From: Procambarus clarkii | Lineage: Eukaryota; Arthropoda; Malacostraca; Decapoda; Cambaridae | Length of the DNA stretch: 64,000 bases | Direction: 5' to 3' | Assembly (NCBI RefSeq): GCF_040958095.1 | Contig: NC_091188.1 | Span: 39,864,734 to 39,928,733, forward strand | Part shown: one piece after another, positions 31,896 to 43,430 of the stretch | Numbering within the stretch: position 1 is the first letter of the stretch | Layout: every line of letters starts with the position of its first letter | Translations under genes and position numbers: made by a program | The notes under the pieces: generated by a model | Databases searched by the model: none | What the model saw: only the letters and a program-made list of their open reading frames with translations | What the model was told of the DNA's origin: nothing

Positions 31896-33830
31896 TAGTT
31901 TAGTTCATTTATTTTAAACCCCCATAGCCATTTTGTAGGTGGTAGTGAAAGAGGTTACAGAGGCACATAATGGGCTCAGGGACTAAACCCCACAATTCAT
32001 TTAGCTAAGCAAGTTATAAAACTTTATGAACTAGTAACAAAATTCAGTGAACATCTTCACATCAACTATGGGCTCGAGACTGACCACAAGTACAGTTTCT
32101 AAATTAAGTAACTGACATGTGGAGAGCATGTCACAATTGACATGTTTGTCCTGCACACCGCCCCCCATCCAGTGGGCAGCAGTGGATAGGTTACAATCAC
32201 TTAGTATCTACCTACAGTTAGCAAACTGGGGATATTTGGAGAAGACTTCTGGTAGCAGATGATTTTTAATTAAATACTTACATACCTCTTGAACATTTGT
32301 TACAGAATTGTTTCTGAATTCACGTATCTTATCGCACTCCATCACATAGTGACAAAGGGTGTGCAAATAATTTTGTTGACACAGTTTACATTTGGTCAGG
32401 TCTACATCAGCAGGTAATGAAAACTCCCAGAGATACCTATAACTGAGTCTAAGCCGAGCAGTAGTAACATCTAGAGGTCTGCTGATTTTATTGGATGATC
32501 CATAGATGTGTGGCTCTTTTTGCATGATAGTATGACGATAGATGGAATTACTGATGTCGATTCCACTTTGCATCAGATCAACAAGATTTTGTTGAATTTC
32601 TTGGTGTACTATTGCTCTCAGACTGCTTATTGACAATCCAAGGTTATACTCGATTTCTCCTTTAAAGGCAGATTCTTTGGCTAACTCATCAGCTCTATCA
32701 TGCATTCGGAGGCCAAAATGAGATGGAGTCCACACGAAATGGACTCTGTTACCATCATTAATAATTTTGTTGTACTTGTGTCTAGCTTCAGATATGAGCA
32801 TGTTACAGTTATGTCTTAAAGAGTTGAGAGCAATTAAGGATGATAAAAAGTCACTTACAATTAATGTATCAAGTTTGGAAACTTGTACACATTTCAGTGC
32901 AAGGAGCAAGGCAAATAGTTTGGTCTGAAGGGTCGAAGCCCAGTTGTTTATACAGACTCCCCACTCAAAATATAAGCCATCACCCATTGTCAGGACAACT
33001 GCACTTCCAGCTGCACCCATGGGGCGGTGTAGGGAACCATCAGTGTATATGATTTGAGAGAGAGAATGCTCTGTGGACAGATCATCAATATGGCTTAGGG
33101 CGTTGAGCTTTGCCTCAAGACGAAGCTCGGGCTGATCTCTAATTTGCTTCTTCAGTGGAAAGGGAGGGATTAAAATGGTAAGGGGTGTAATCTCCCACGG
33201 TGCAGAAAAGTGCCGTTGTTGTCTCTCTTGGTGCAAATGATAAATCTGATACATTCTGAGTTCAGTTCCAGTTTTAGGTATCCATTTGGAACAATGTTGA
33301 ATTTCAATAAAGAAATTTTGGAGGGCTTCTGTGCAAGGGTTAGGATGAGCTAGCCTAAGAATTTTTATACCAATTTGACAGTTAATTTTAGTAACACGAT
33401 CAACAATGCTTGGAATAATAAGTTCCTATCTCATGTTAAATATTGTTGTGGTATGAGGGCACCCAAGTATTATCCTCAAGGCTTTGTTTTGCAATTTTTC
33501 AAGCCCTCCAAGCTTTCTTTCAGGCATCAAAGCAAGCAGATGTGCAGCATAATCCACTAAAGCTCTGATGTATTCACGGTAAATCTTTTTGACAATTCTG
33601 ACATTGGCACCATAGCCTGAGTGATAACCTGCAACAGCCTTGAGAGCTCTGAGTGCCTCTTTATACTGATGACAAAGTCTGAATACAACAGGACCATACA
33701 GTGGCACCTCAAGGACATGATATTTGAATCTCTTTACATTGTCAAGCTCGGAGGCATCATACAGTTGCATCTTGTGAAAAGCTCCTCCCTGCCTGGGTGG
33801 GTGCCGATTTAGTATCTTTGTTTTTTCTGC
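31896..33830 (-). mobile_element. I-like LINE, 3' half
   Basis: Minus strand: RT thumb region (33426..33770, with ALRALKAVAGYHSGYGANV and RALVDYAAHLLALMP), then the RNase H/zinc frame at 32208..33254, then a 3' UTR down to about 31896. That UTR contains the GGGCTCAGGGACT-type block also seen at 23920 and 46200. It is truncated at its 5' end. Confidence 0.7.
32208..33254 (-). CDS. I-like LINE ORF2 C-terminus: RNase H and zinc motif
   Basis: An uninterrupted 348-codon frame. RNase H degrades RNA in RNA:DNA hybrids during retrotransposition. Motifs: IIYTDGSLHRP (first Asp), TLQTKLFALLLAL, LIVSDFLSSLIALNSLR (third acid), and HFVWTPSHFGLRMHDRADEL (fourth Asp). The second catalytic residue, normally Glu in AEL, reads as Lys in TKL, so the enzyme is probably dead. 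The C-terminal part has ARLRLSYRYLWEF and a C-x2-C-x8-H-x4-C motif (CKLCQQNYLHTLCHYVMEC). It ends KYPQFANCR. It is the tail of an element whose RT is truncated, so this is a relic despite the open frame. Confidence 0.7.
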   Translation of the reverse strand: MYQIYHLHQERQQRHFSAPWEITPLTILIPPFPLKKQIRDQPELRLEAKLNALSHIDDLSTEHSLSQIIYTDGSLHRPMGAAGSAVVLTMGDGLYFEWGVCINNWASTLQTKLFALLLALKCVQVSKLDTLIVSDFLSSLIALNSLRHNCNMLISEARHKYNKIINDGNRVHFVWTPSHFGLRMHDRADELAKESAFKGEIEYNLGLSISSLRAIVHQEIQQNLVDLMQSGIDISNSIYRHTIMQKEPHIYGSSNKISRPLDVTTARLRLSYRYLWEFSLPADVDLTKCKLCQQNYLHTLCHYVMECDKIREFRNNSVTNVQEVCKYLIKNHLLPEVFSKYPQFANCR

Positions 33831-34102
33831 TGAGTGACTTTACCCTTGCCTAATATGTTTGTCAGGCAAATATAAACACCGAAGTCCAGCTGAAAGAATG
33901 CTCATCAGGATAATATAGTATAAAATTTAGAGTAATATGTATCAGTCAGTTATGAGGCAAAATAAATGAAGTCACAGATATTTATCATACATATAGTAAA
34001 AAATAAAAAGTTAAAATATATGATAATGAGTAATCAATTGGATAAAGAACATTGATGAGTTTCTAATTATTATGCTTTGTCAATAAAACTGCCATTGAAT
34101 GT

Positions 34103-34508
34103 AACGAAACGCCAATTTCTGGATAAGCCGCAGTGGCTCCTTGAAGCTATCTCGCTGAGATGGCCCCTAACTACTTGATCATATCAGCTGTAAAGATGAG
34201 TTTAGCCTACTAGGGATCAAACCCAGAACTTTGCCCTGTTCTTCCTTCCAGAGGTGCAGGAAGTAGGTGACACTGCCACTTCAAAGGGGAAGGCTCCAAG
34301 AAAGTCAGGCAAACAATTACAAACCACTGCTCGGTTCAAAGAGACTGAAGCCTCACAACCTGCCAATAGAAACTCCCTAAACAATTTATCAATCAAAAAT
34401 TTCTTGAAACAAGCGTGCACTTGTTTGCACCACTCCTTCAACTCATTTAGGGAGGAAAGGGGACCCGGTTGGAGTTCACACTGTCCACTGGCTCAAGCCC
34501 TCAGTTCC
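34103..34508 (+). repeat. Left inverted terminal repeat of the DIRS-like element
   Basis: Blocks such as AGAGGTGCAGGAAGTAGGTG, GAAGCTATCTCGCTGAGATG and AAACAAGCGTGCACTTGTTT are matched, reversed, at 41642..42053. The match ends at AAGCCCTCAGTTCC (34495-34508). Confidence 0.8.
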
Positions 34509-34879
34509 AAAGCGGTTGCATGCAGAACCTCAAACTGATGACCTGGAAGGGAATGGGGTGGGTGGGGGAGGGGGGGGGGAGAATCAGGGAGCTACCAGGT
34601 CTCACCCTGAAATTGACATTACATTCAACAATGGGTTTTTTTTGGAAGGAACCTCTCATGGCTCCCTGGAGCTAACTACCTACGGAGAAGAAAAACACAG
34701 GGACTCGCCGGGTAGGAGGAACTGCAGGTATTCAGCTCAAAGTCAACACACCAGGCCAGGAGCCAAAGCCCAGTGCAACACAAAGGCAATGAAGCCTAGG
34801 AACATTAACCAAGTACCAGTCCACCAGTACCCTGTTTGAATGCCAAAACCCCCATGCCTGGATATCAATCTAGGACATA

Positions 34880-35782
34880 CAGTGGTACCTCGGAATACGA
34901 GTGTCCCTGTATACGAGTTTTTTGGAATACGAGCATGATTTGCTCGGAAAATTTACATCGGAATACAAGAGTTGCCTCAGAAGACGAGGGTGTTGATACG
35001 CGTACAGGCCGACTAGCGAGTGGTGGCACGGCGATCGTGCCTCAGTTTACCAGTGCCTCGCGCCCAGTGACTATCCTGCCTGAATTCTTCACAAGAATTT
35101 ACAGTTTTTTGTCGGATTTTTGGCCATTTGAGCATAAAAGTTGTTATTACATACTGTATCTTGACATGGGTCCCAAGAAAGCCAGTCGTAAGGTTCAACC
35201 TAAGAAAATAGTTGTGAGTAGAGGCAGTAGAGGATGTCCCTTCTTCATTAAGAAAATGTGTGAAGTATGGGAAGAACTGCAAAGTTTTGTTGAAAAAACT
35301 CACCCAGATAAAGCTGTAGCAGGCGGTTGCATTGACCTTTTAAATGACAATGTGATGTCTTACTACAGACAAGTGTTAAAATGTAGGGAAAAACAAGTGT
35401 CTTTAGACAGATTCTTAGGAAGACAAGCAAGTCTTAGTGGTATGCAGGCAAAACGTGCCAGAGAGTGCACACCAGTGAAGTCCTCACTGCCTGATGTTAT
35501 AATGGAAGGGGACTCCCCTTCCAAACAGTAACACCTCTCCTCCTCCCTATCTTCCATACACCAACAGCACTCATCAGCAAAGGTAAGTAATAACATACTT
35601 TTGTAGTGAAGATTTAGATGAATTAGGTATAAAATTTAGTTGAAGTGAGGTTTTTGGGTAGTCAGGAACGGATTAATTCATTTCCCATTATTTCTTATGG
35701 GGAAATTAGCTTCGGTTTACGAGTTTTCGGATTATGAGCTGTTTCCAGGAACGGATAAAACTCTTAAACCAAGGTACCCCTG
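34880..35782 (+). mobile_element. Tigger-type transposon, internally deleted, copy 3, inside the DIRS element
   Basis: It begins CAGTGGTACCTCGGAATACG and ends CCAAGGTACCCCTG. TA lies on both sides (34878-34879 and 35783-35784). The first 60 bases repeat the GAATACGAG-type motif several times, a feature of these ends. The ends are less diverged than those of copy 1, so it is probably younger. Confidence 0.85.
35166..35531 (+). pseudogene. Deleted Tigger transposase, copy 3
   Basis: A 121-codon open frame starts MGPKKASRKVQPKK, the usual N-terminus. It lacks the helix-turn-helix and catalytic core, and continues with the C-terminal segment (MCEVWEELQSFVEKTHPDK, then NVMSYYRQVLKCREKQVSL). It has no stops but no catalytic residues. 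It differs from copy 1 in where the internal deletion falls. Confidence 0.65.
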
Positions 35783-35784
35783 TA

Positions 35785-36312
35785 TTTGCAAAAACAGCCG
35801 AAAGAGTGGAGTATTTATAAATATCATGGGCACGAGGATAGACTGCACACTGGCTAGATTTGATAACACTGTGGACAGTGTGAGAAGCATAAGCCTTGGA
35901 ACAGGAAACCAAGGAAACAGGATTAGTCCACAGAGCATCCACTGAGACAGAATCAGTGGCACAAAGGTAGTGATGGATCCGAATCCTTCTTTGGGCCTGC
36001 CACATGGCCACAAACTCCCGCACTGTACTGTGTGCCCAATGAATAAGACAAGAATAACAACCCTGAGCAACCTTGTGAGCACTGGTCATGAAGCCCCCAA
36101 CCCAGAGCTGAGGTGGCGTAAAGATGTCGAGCGAGGGGAGAGGCAGATGCCAGGGAACCAATCCCAAAGAGGAAGACAGCGATGCAGCAGCTGGCAAAGG
36201 GCAAGCAGGGCCTGCACCTAGTGGTCACAGTGATGGAGAAATGGGGCAGAACTGGAGAAACCAGAAGAAACTCCGAAGCCACATTCTGTCCAGTGGGAAA
36301 CCATGCAGGCAA
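35785..36312 (-). pseudogene. DIRS-like RNase H remnant
   Basis: Two overlapping minus-strand frames (35706..36197 and 35953..36312) share one degraded domain, with WVGGFMTSAHKVAQGCYSC, WAHSTVREFVAMWQAQRRI and ATDSVSVDALW. These match the DIRS RNase H pattern (DAS-n-GWG, then HSTVRE, then a TDN-type motif). The catalytic Asp of the first motif is lost through a frameshift. Confidence 0.55.
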
Positions 36313-36346
36313 AGTTCAGGCAACTGCACAACCTCTCAAGTAACCG

Positions 36347-37143
36347 TCAAGTCACCTGAGACAGCCTCAACACCAGCAGGTGATAGTGCTGCAACCAAAG
36401 TAAAGCCACTGGATGAAGGGAAAGTGACGTCGACCAAGAATCCCACATGAGGCCCAGCCAAATCCAAACCTGGGATGGCACCAACTGGAACTTCCAGCAG
36501 TTCACCAGGAACCTGAACTTGGCAAGCTGGGAAAGAACCAGATCCCTGGCTAGCAGAAATGCAGACTGACTAGGGATTAACACCAGCCAGTCGTCAAGGT
36601 AGGCCAGAACACAACCCCCCCCCCCAACAAATGACAATGAGTTACCATGACCCAAGCCATCCCGATGAACCTGTGGGGAGTTAGACTCAAGCTGAAGGAA
36701 GAAGCTGAAAGTGGTAAACCCAATGCCTCGAGATTAAACCGAAGCAATTCCTAAACCCTGAATGAATAGAGATATGTCAGTACACATCCTAGAGGTCCAG
36801 GGATATCATACATAAGCCTGCCTCCAATATGAGGTGAACCTGGGCCAAAGTGATCATCCAGAATGTGGGGTAAGGGATGAAGACGTTACATCCCTGCTCC
36901 TGTGCCAGGTAAGTCCACTACGGGCTCACCATAGTCCGTTTTACTTGGAACTTTTTGTTCCGAGTAGCAAAATCTAAAACAACAGCAAGGATGAAGTGGT
37001 TCAAACCTGATAGATCGTGGGTGAACAGGAGCTCTGACAAGTTCAATTTTGGAACCAAGAAGAGACAGGACACCCACTGAAGACATGTGGTTGTTTTGAC
37101 CATGCCAGAAGCAACTCACTCTGAGATGACCTGATGAAGGCAT
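36347..37143 (-). pseudogene. DIRS-like reverse transcriptase remnant
   Basis: The frame at 36918..37103 has SCLFLVPKLNLSE and THDLSGLNHFI, the early RT motifs. The frame at 36347..36655 has the catalytic AYLDDWLVLI motif, a VNCWKF/LVPSQ stretch and WLGLMWD, the C-terminal RT motifs. The middle is broken by frameshifts. YLDDW is typical of DIRS elements and differs from the VLDDF of the element at 50261. Confidence 0.65.
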
Positions 37144-37324
37144 GGGAAAGAGTGATACCCTGACAGCTCCATTCCTCGGAAATAGGGGTTGGGACTGATT
37201 AACTCAACCACTGGCTGTATGAAACAACCTTAAAAGCCCACAAATTCTTGTCAGACCAGGAACTGGCAAACTGGGTGAGCCACCACCCCATCAAAGGGGC
37301 AAAATGTGACAGGGCCAGCGCAAA

Positions 37325-39747
37325 CTACGAGAGGCAGCAGCTCTCCATGAAGCATAAGCATGGCACTGACCAGCAGAGAACGAACTGGCCATGGGAGAAG
37401 CACATGACCCAGAATCTGGCTTCACCACCTTGACCAACAGAAAGCAAAGCCCCAGCCCTAACCAACTGCCTCCAGAAACATGACCATAAACTACAAGCAC
37501 AAAGAAGTTTCAAAAGAGGTTGACAATATCCTGCAGCAGAAGAGAAACTGACTAACCATATCCTCAGGAAAGAGGAGAGGCAATAAAGGGGAGGTGGACA
37601 AGAGGGCCAGGGGCCGAAGCCAATTCTAACAACTGAACTAAGACAACCTGTTGACACTTGAGGTGGGCAGCATAGAATATGGCCACCACCTCCTATGACA
37701 CAGTTGCATACAGCTTGGGCAAAGTTGCTGATACTGCCGCAGTAGACATGAAAGCACTCACACCAGGCCCAGAGCCATGTGCCTCGATGTCCTTGTAGAG
37801 CAACTCGGAGTTGAGCTCCACGATAGACAGAAACTGTATGACCAAAGCCATATGAAAGCAAGCCCAAAAGTCCCCCATCACAAGGGATGCCTGGACAAAA
37901 GCACTTGGGCATGGAGCTGCACCAAGCCCACATCCTGTGAAAGAGCAGCAACATACAGTCACTGAGCAGCACAAAAGAAAGGCTGTCCATAAGAACCTGA
38001 TACACGGTTCCCACCTCACACTACTCAAGTATGCAGGAACGACAAATGCCAAGCCCAGAGGATCCGCTAGCCAAGATGATTCCAGGATTTTATAATGCAA
38101 CCAAAATGTGTAAGAAAACCCAAACTCAAAAGAGGCAGGGGCCATCAAAAAGAGGAATACTCTACTTTGGGTCATGCAAGATGTACTTAACCACTGCACG
38201 TACACCTGATTCATATGTGCACATGGTGCACAAAAAAAATTGAGATCAAATTTTGTATTTCTAATACCCTGTATTGTTAAAATGCATTCCCTTATCACAG
38301 AAACTAAAAAAAAAATGCATGTAGCTTACTTTGGCAGTGGTGGAGAGAGGAAAGTCATGGCAATGTCACAGATTTATGAGCACTAATGGGCGAGTAAGTA
38401 ATTATCAAAGAGAAGCGCCAAGCTGGGAAGACTAGTAGCACCATCAATGTTGCAGTACTGATGAATGAGACACCCTGTGGAGGTCGCTTGGGACAGGCAG
38501 GCAGCGGAAGTTGCTGCAAATATATTTATACTGATTGATTTCAGTGTCCCTGACTTGTTTCTTCACTGCTGTTTTACAGTTATATTTTGCAGTTTGTATT
38601 ATATTATGCAATACTTGTAGTGTGTAATTTGAGAAATATCAAAATAATGAATTGTGCAGAACATCAATGCACACAAAATATTCCTATCACTAATATGCAC
38701 TGAACATCATATGCACTGTGAACATCATATTGATATCCAAAACTTGTACTTGCACAGACAGGATCATATATGACACTATCATGAAATAATTTAGGTTACT
38801 TATTTTATTTATTATTAAGTGGTGCCATTGCCATGAGCAGCACAGCAGTGCTGTAAGCTCCTCCTGCATGCTCTCTCCTTGGTTGCTCACTCAGTATTGA
38901 GGTACTCTCAGCCAGGAGGGATGCAGACAATTTTTATCAAGATAGCATCTGATCACTGGAGGCCTTAAAAACTGAATGTGAGCCCTGTGTATCTGTGGGA
39001 GTTTTCAATAAATCACTATAATGTACCTACAACCAAGTTGTTTCAGTGAGTGCATCACCTGTCAAACGAGATATCTAAGCGAGTGCAATACAGACATCAA
39101 ACAAATCCTCCCAATCTGCCAACAGAGAGATTTGAAAAAAGGAAACCCTCTGGAAGGACAGTTCCAAAGGGCCTACCGGTACACAGAGAAAAGGCTCTTA
39201 TCTAAAGGGAAGACCCACTTGAGATCCAAGGAAATCCATAGGTCCTCGTCGCCCACACCCTGAGAACCAACCACGAAGGCACCGGGGCAGAGCCAGTGTC
39301 CTCGGCCATCTCCTGGAAGAGAGAGAGAGTCCAAAAGAGAGGTCTTAGAAGAAGAAACGGCTGGCTGGAAAGACAAACCTGAAACCACAGCAAGATTAGC
39401 TGGCTCAACGCCTCCATGCCCAAATTAGAAGCAGCCGAGTCACATCCCGAGTTAAACCATGCCCCGAACAAGAAACCCTCGGATGCTTCAAGGTCGGAAG
39501 CAGTAGGGCGAAGATCAGAGCCAGGGCGAACCAGGCCAGTAAGGAAAAGGAGAGGAGGTGCAGATGGAGCCAAGGTGGAGTTTACCAACACCTCTAATTC
39601 TGGGTCCTTAAACAGAAGGAAGGCCAACTCTGGGACATCCAACTGGGCACATAACCTAGACTTGTGCAAGCAGGCAAAATGAGCCTGAAAAGCAGTAGCT
39701 GTCTGATATGCACTAACTTGAGTAGGATGGTCAAATAAAAGAGTCAC
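37325..39747 (-). pseudogene. Probable DIRS-like gag region
   Basis: Overlapping minus-strand frames at 37325..38014, 37693..38298 and 39202..39747 are long for this AT-rich window and lie upstream of RT. The frame at 39202 has a FLLFKDPELEVLVNSTLAP stretch and Pro/Ser-rich sequence. I recognise no domain; the call rests on position between the RT remnant and the right inverted repeat. Confidence 0.35.
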
Positions 39748-40695
39748 ATTGGGAACGCAAACCCCACAGGACTCTGGGTCGTAGTTGTTTCAGACACAAG
39801 TGGCATGATGGAGGCAAAATGAATGATCATCGCCCCATGGCGTGAACCCTCAAGCTCGCACAAAGAAAGAACAGGTTCAGATAGAATTTCCACAATTTTC
39901 ACGTCCTGAAGGGTAAATAAAGCAAGACACCCAGGCACTGAAGACACTACGCTGGACCTACAAGTAAGTAGACACAGCCTGGGCTACAAGAAAGTGAAGG
40001 TAGACCTCAGCACACCATATACACAAGCTCGCAAGCCACCAGTGCCCCTCATAAGCCAAAGCTCGCTCCCTACCCGGATCATGACAGTGGAGCAATGAGA
40101 CCCCCCCCTGACTCACCCAAGCACCAGTATTGTTTATTGTCTATATAAATGATCTACCTGAAGGAATGCAGAATTATATGAATATGTTTGCTGATGATGC
40201 CAAGCTACTAGGGAAGGTAAGAAACTTAGACAATTGCCAAGCCCTTCAAGAAGCCCTTCATAAAATAAGTGTATGGAGCAACACTTGGCAGATGGAATTT
40301 AATGTGAATGAATATCATGTTATGGAATGTAGAATAGGAGAAAATAGGCCACACACAGCCTACAAATTATGTGAAAAAGCTTTAAAGAATTCAGATATAA
40401 AAATCTATGGAAGGTTCTGGATAAAAAGCTGTCACCTGAGGAACACAAAGAATATTGTACTGTATAAGCAGCGCATGCTAAACTTTCCAACTGAAGAGTT
40501 ACTTTTAAATACATGGATGGCAAAATATTAAAGAAATTATTCAAGACCTTTGCGAGACAAAATTTAGAATATGCAGCAGTTGTTTGGTGCCCATATCTTA
40601 AGAAGCACATCACTAAACTAGAAAAGGTACAATGACACAACTAAATGGCTTACGGAACTGAAAAATAAGAGCTACAAAGAAAGATTAGTGGTGTT

Positions 40696-40848
40696 AAATA
40701 TAAATATACATAGTTAATAAATGTAAATATACATAGTTAATAAATGTAAATATACATAGTAATAAATATAAATATACATACAGGGTAGTTAATAAATATA
40801 TATATACATAGTTAATAAATATAAATATAAATAGTTAAATATACATGA
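40696..40848. repeat. AT-rich minisatellite
   Basis: About six diverged copies of a unit around 26 bases long, such as AATATACATAGTTAATAAAT. It lies within the LINE fragment. Confidence 0.7.
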
Positions 40849-40904
40849 GGTCAAAGGTTAAAGCTAAGGAAACAAAGCTGCCCCCCCCAAAAAAAATAGG
40901 GGGG

Positions 40905-41090
40905 GGGGGAGGACCTGACGACCGAGTGGACAGCTCTCGGGGTTTGTAGTCCTAAGGGCCTGGGTTTGATCCCCGGTGGAGGCGGAAACAAATGGGCAGA
41001 GTTTCTTTCACCCTGATGCACCTGTTCATTTAGCAATAAATATGTATCTGGGAGTTAGATAGCTGCTACGAGCTGCTTCCTGGGGATATG
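40905..41090 (+). mobile_element. tRNA-derived SINE inserted in a LINE
   Basis: Head with GACCGAGTGGACAGCTCTCG and B-box-like GGGTTTGATCCCC, body with CACCCTGATGCACCTGTTC and TATCTGGGAGTTAG. It splits the LINE tail that resumes at about 41185. A run of A and G (40885-40912) precedes it. Confidence 0.7.
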
Positions 41091-41641
41091 TGAAAATTAG
41101 GATTAAGAACTTATCCGAAATGCTACAAGTGCTAGTAGCTGTACATGAATGTTAGAACTCTTGTATACAGTATAAACAAAAAATCATCACTTTTGCAGAG
41201 TGGAAAATGGTTGGAACAAGTAAGGTGGTAGTGGAGGCCAAAACCATCAGTAATTTCAGAGTACTGTACTTGGAAGCTAGGACATCACAAGCATAGCTCT
41301 CATCCTTTAACTACACTTAGATAATTACCCAAGGTGAGGGCTACCCCATGCAGGAAGGACCACTGAAGAAGCAAACTCCCAAACATACCAGAGAAGAGAA
41401 CTCTGTCAGTGCAGGGGCAGTGTTAGAGAGCACTCAAGGAAGAGAGCTCCGAGTTCATGCAGCTCCAAGCATACTAAACCCAAACCTACACTACACAACA
41501 GTGCACAAAACAAAGCACACAGGACAAGTCCAGAGAAGCACTTATCTGAAAAGTACTAGGGTCAGCCACAGCTACTGATGATACCTGCTTGGAACCCTGG
41601 GGGTCCTACTGCAAACGTCTGAAAGGCGTCACATCCCCAGA

Positions 41642-42053
41642 GGAACTGAGGGCTTAATTCAGTGGACAGCATGAGCCCCGGCACCCCCTCTCCCTCCACA
41701 ATCGAGTGAGAGGGGTAGGGCAAACGAGCATACGCTTGTTTAAAGAAAATTTCAAATGAATGTTTACGTTGTTTGGGGAGTTCAGTAGGAAGGTTGTGAG
41801 GCTACAGTCACTTTGAACCCAGCAATGGTCTGTATTGGTTCACTGACATTCTGGGTGCCTTCCCCAGTGAGGTGGAGGAGTGTCACCTACTTCCTGCACC
41901 TCTGTGAGGAAGCCAGGCTCTGGTTCTGGTCCCCAGTAGGCCAAGTTCATCTCCACAGATGATGTGATCTAGTAATTAGGGGCCATCTCTGTGAGATGGC
42001 TTCATGGAACCACAATGGGCTACCCACAGAAAATGGGCTCATCTTAAGTGCAT
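41642..42053 (-). repeat. Right inverted terminal repeat of the DIRS-like element
   Basis: Reverse complement of 34103..34508: GGAACTGAGGGCTTAATTCA at the inner end, CACCTACTTCCTGCACCTCT in the middle, and CCATCTCTGTGAGATGGCTT near the outer end. Divergence between the two repeats looks to be roughly one base in four or five by eye, which implies an old insertion. Confidence 0.8.
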
Positions 42054-42594
42054 CTCAAGCTGCTTTTTACTCCCTGATCAAATATTTAATAAAATGAAAA
42101 TACTGTAAAAATGTCTTTAACCTTGCTAATCAAAATACTGTACTGTAAAATGTCTTTAACCTTGCTAAAAAACTACAGTATATTAAAACTTAAATAAATT
42201 TCTTAATAGTACCTAAAAGGAAAGTACATTATTATTCAAATATGTAAAATATTTTCTAAACCTTGTTTTATCTTTCTCGATAAAACACAAATATATTTAT
42301 TTACCTATGGGTGATGTCACATAATTCCCCAGCATAGCAGAGGAAACTGCCTCTTCCTTCTCACCTTCGTTGTTCATCATTCTGCATACCTTGTATTACG
42401 ACATGTATGGAGTTCAACCCAGACAAATGTCTGGACACCACCACCAGTACACCCTCCACCCAGCCCATAAGCCCCAGGCAGGTGGCAGCTGTAAGATCTG
42501 CTAGTTCCTCGTTACATCTCGGTAACCACCTGTTACACCACCGCCTCATCGTTCCAAGCCTCGGTGACAAAGGATGTGATGTCACCATCACGGG

Positions 42595-42624
42595 TATAAA
42601 TACCCATGACCTTGGTCACTTCAG
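42595..42624 (+). promoter_or_regulatory. Candidate TATA/Inr core promoter
   Basis: TATAAATA at 42595-42602 is followed 28 bases later by an initiator-like TTCAGC (A at 42623). That is the usual arthropod spacing. Fifty bases upstream is TGATGTCACCATCA (42578-42591), an imperfect ATF-like palindrome. Downstream, an ATG CAG with a possible GT donor at 42703-42705 could be a short first exon. I found no gene body to follow. Confidence 0.35.
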
Positions 42625-43190
42625 CAGTCTATCTCAGGTGTTCAGGGGAATCAACACTTCTGCCTCTGCACATCACTTGCCTCCCGCTTCCACATATGCA
42701 GGTTTTATATGTTTTTAATGTTAAAAATTTCAGTGTCATCCTTATTTTTGTGCTAACAATAGTATGTACAGGTGTATATATATTTGTCTGATTATTATTT
42801 CTCATATGTGCTAGCCAAGTATGTCAACTCAGGGTGTTGTAAAAATTTTTATATGTTATTTGTTCATTTTGATATTAGAGTAAATACAGTAGTCATAATT
42901 TTTCACTTGGATATTCCTTCACTCCTGTGCGATTTTCACACTACGAAGGCCAATACATCATTTTTATTTTAATGCAAAGTGTGTGCCACATTCCATCTGC
43001 CCAGTATAGCCCACACTACTGAATCACATCACAATGAATTTGGATTTTTCTACATTTGCAGCTATCGTGGTATTTTACATGGCTAATGAGTTACATGTTA
43101 CTTGTACACATGGAAAGGATGAAACGTAACAAATATAGCTACGTGTTCCTGGAAACTGTTTTCTATTGCCCAGGGAATGTTTAACACAAA

Positions 43191-43193
<3 letters not shown>

Positions 43194-43229
<36 letters not shown>
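43194..43229 (+). repeat. Poly(A) run, about 36 nt
   Basis: An A homopolymer in the 3' flank of zinc-finger block B. The matching site in block C (about 56240) reads GTGAAAGCAAAATCATC, so the run expanded after duplication or is a retroposon remnant. Confidence 0.85.
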
Positions 43230-43231
<2 letters not shown>

Positions 43232-43430
43232 AAGGACATCCAGCTGATAAGGTGATAGCATAGTATTTTCAAGATGATGCTAATAATTTATCAAATTCAT
43301 ATTAATTAAAATAGTGGAAAGTTAATGTCCTGATATATATCTCATATCATACACACTACCTGATGCCTTTTAAAATAAATATTATACCTCTTTGCAGGCG
43401 ATGAGTCACAATAACGTGGCTAAAGTATGT

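Larger units (their letters stand above)
40125..41335 (+). mobile_element. LINE fragment inserted in the DIRS-like element
   Basis: Plus strand: FIVYINDLPEGMQNYMNMFA and DDAKLLGKVRNL open the piece (40130..40531), closely matching the RT at 13772..14698. The tail with WKMVGTS-like sequence and AACTACACTTAGATAATTACCC (41300-41325) closes it. In between are an AT-rich minisatellite (40696-40848), a SINE (40905-41090) and stretches of decayed LINE. It is opposite in orientation to the surrounding DIRS coding remnants. Confidence 0.75.
34103..42053 (-). mobile_element. DIRS-like retroelement with inverted terminal repeats, heavily interrupted
   Basis: The two ends are about 400-bp inverted repeats of each other (34103..34508 and 41642..42053), the hallmark of DIRS1-type tyrosine-recombinase retroelements. 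Between them, minus-strand remnants of RNase H, RT and probable gag occur in the right order. A Tigger (34880..35782) and a LINE (40125..41335) sit inside. Subtracting them leaves about 5.8 kb, a normal DIRS size. I could not find the tyrosine recombinase; the space between the RNase H remnant and the left repeat is too short, so it was probably deleted. Confidence 0.75.
42230..43400. repeat. 3' flank of zinc-finger duplication block B
   Basis: The stretches at 42270-42310 and 43033-43400 match 56030-56450 below copy C (for example ATTTATTTACCTATGGG, TTTAACACAAATGT and AATGTCCTGATA). About 720 bases at 42310..43030 are unique to block B and were inserted after duplication. Confidence 0.6.
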
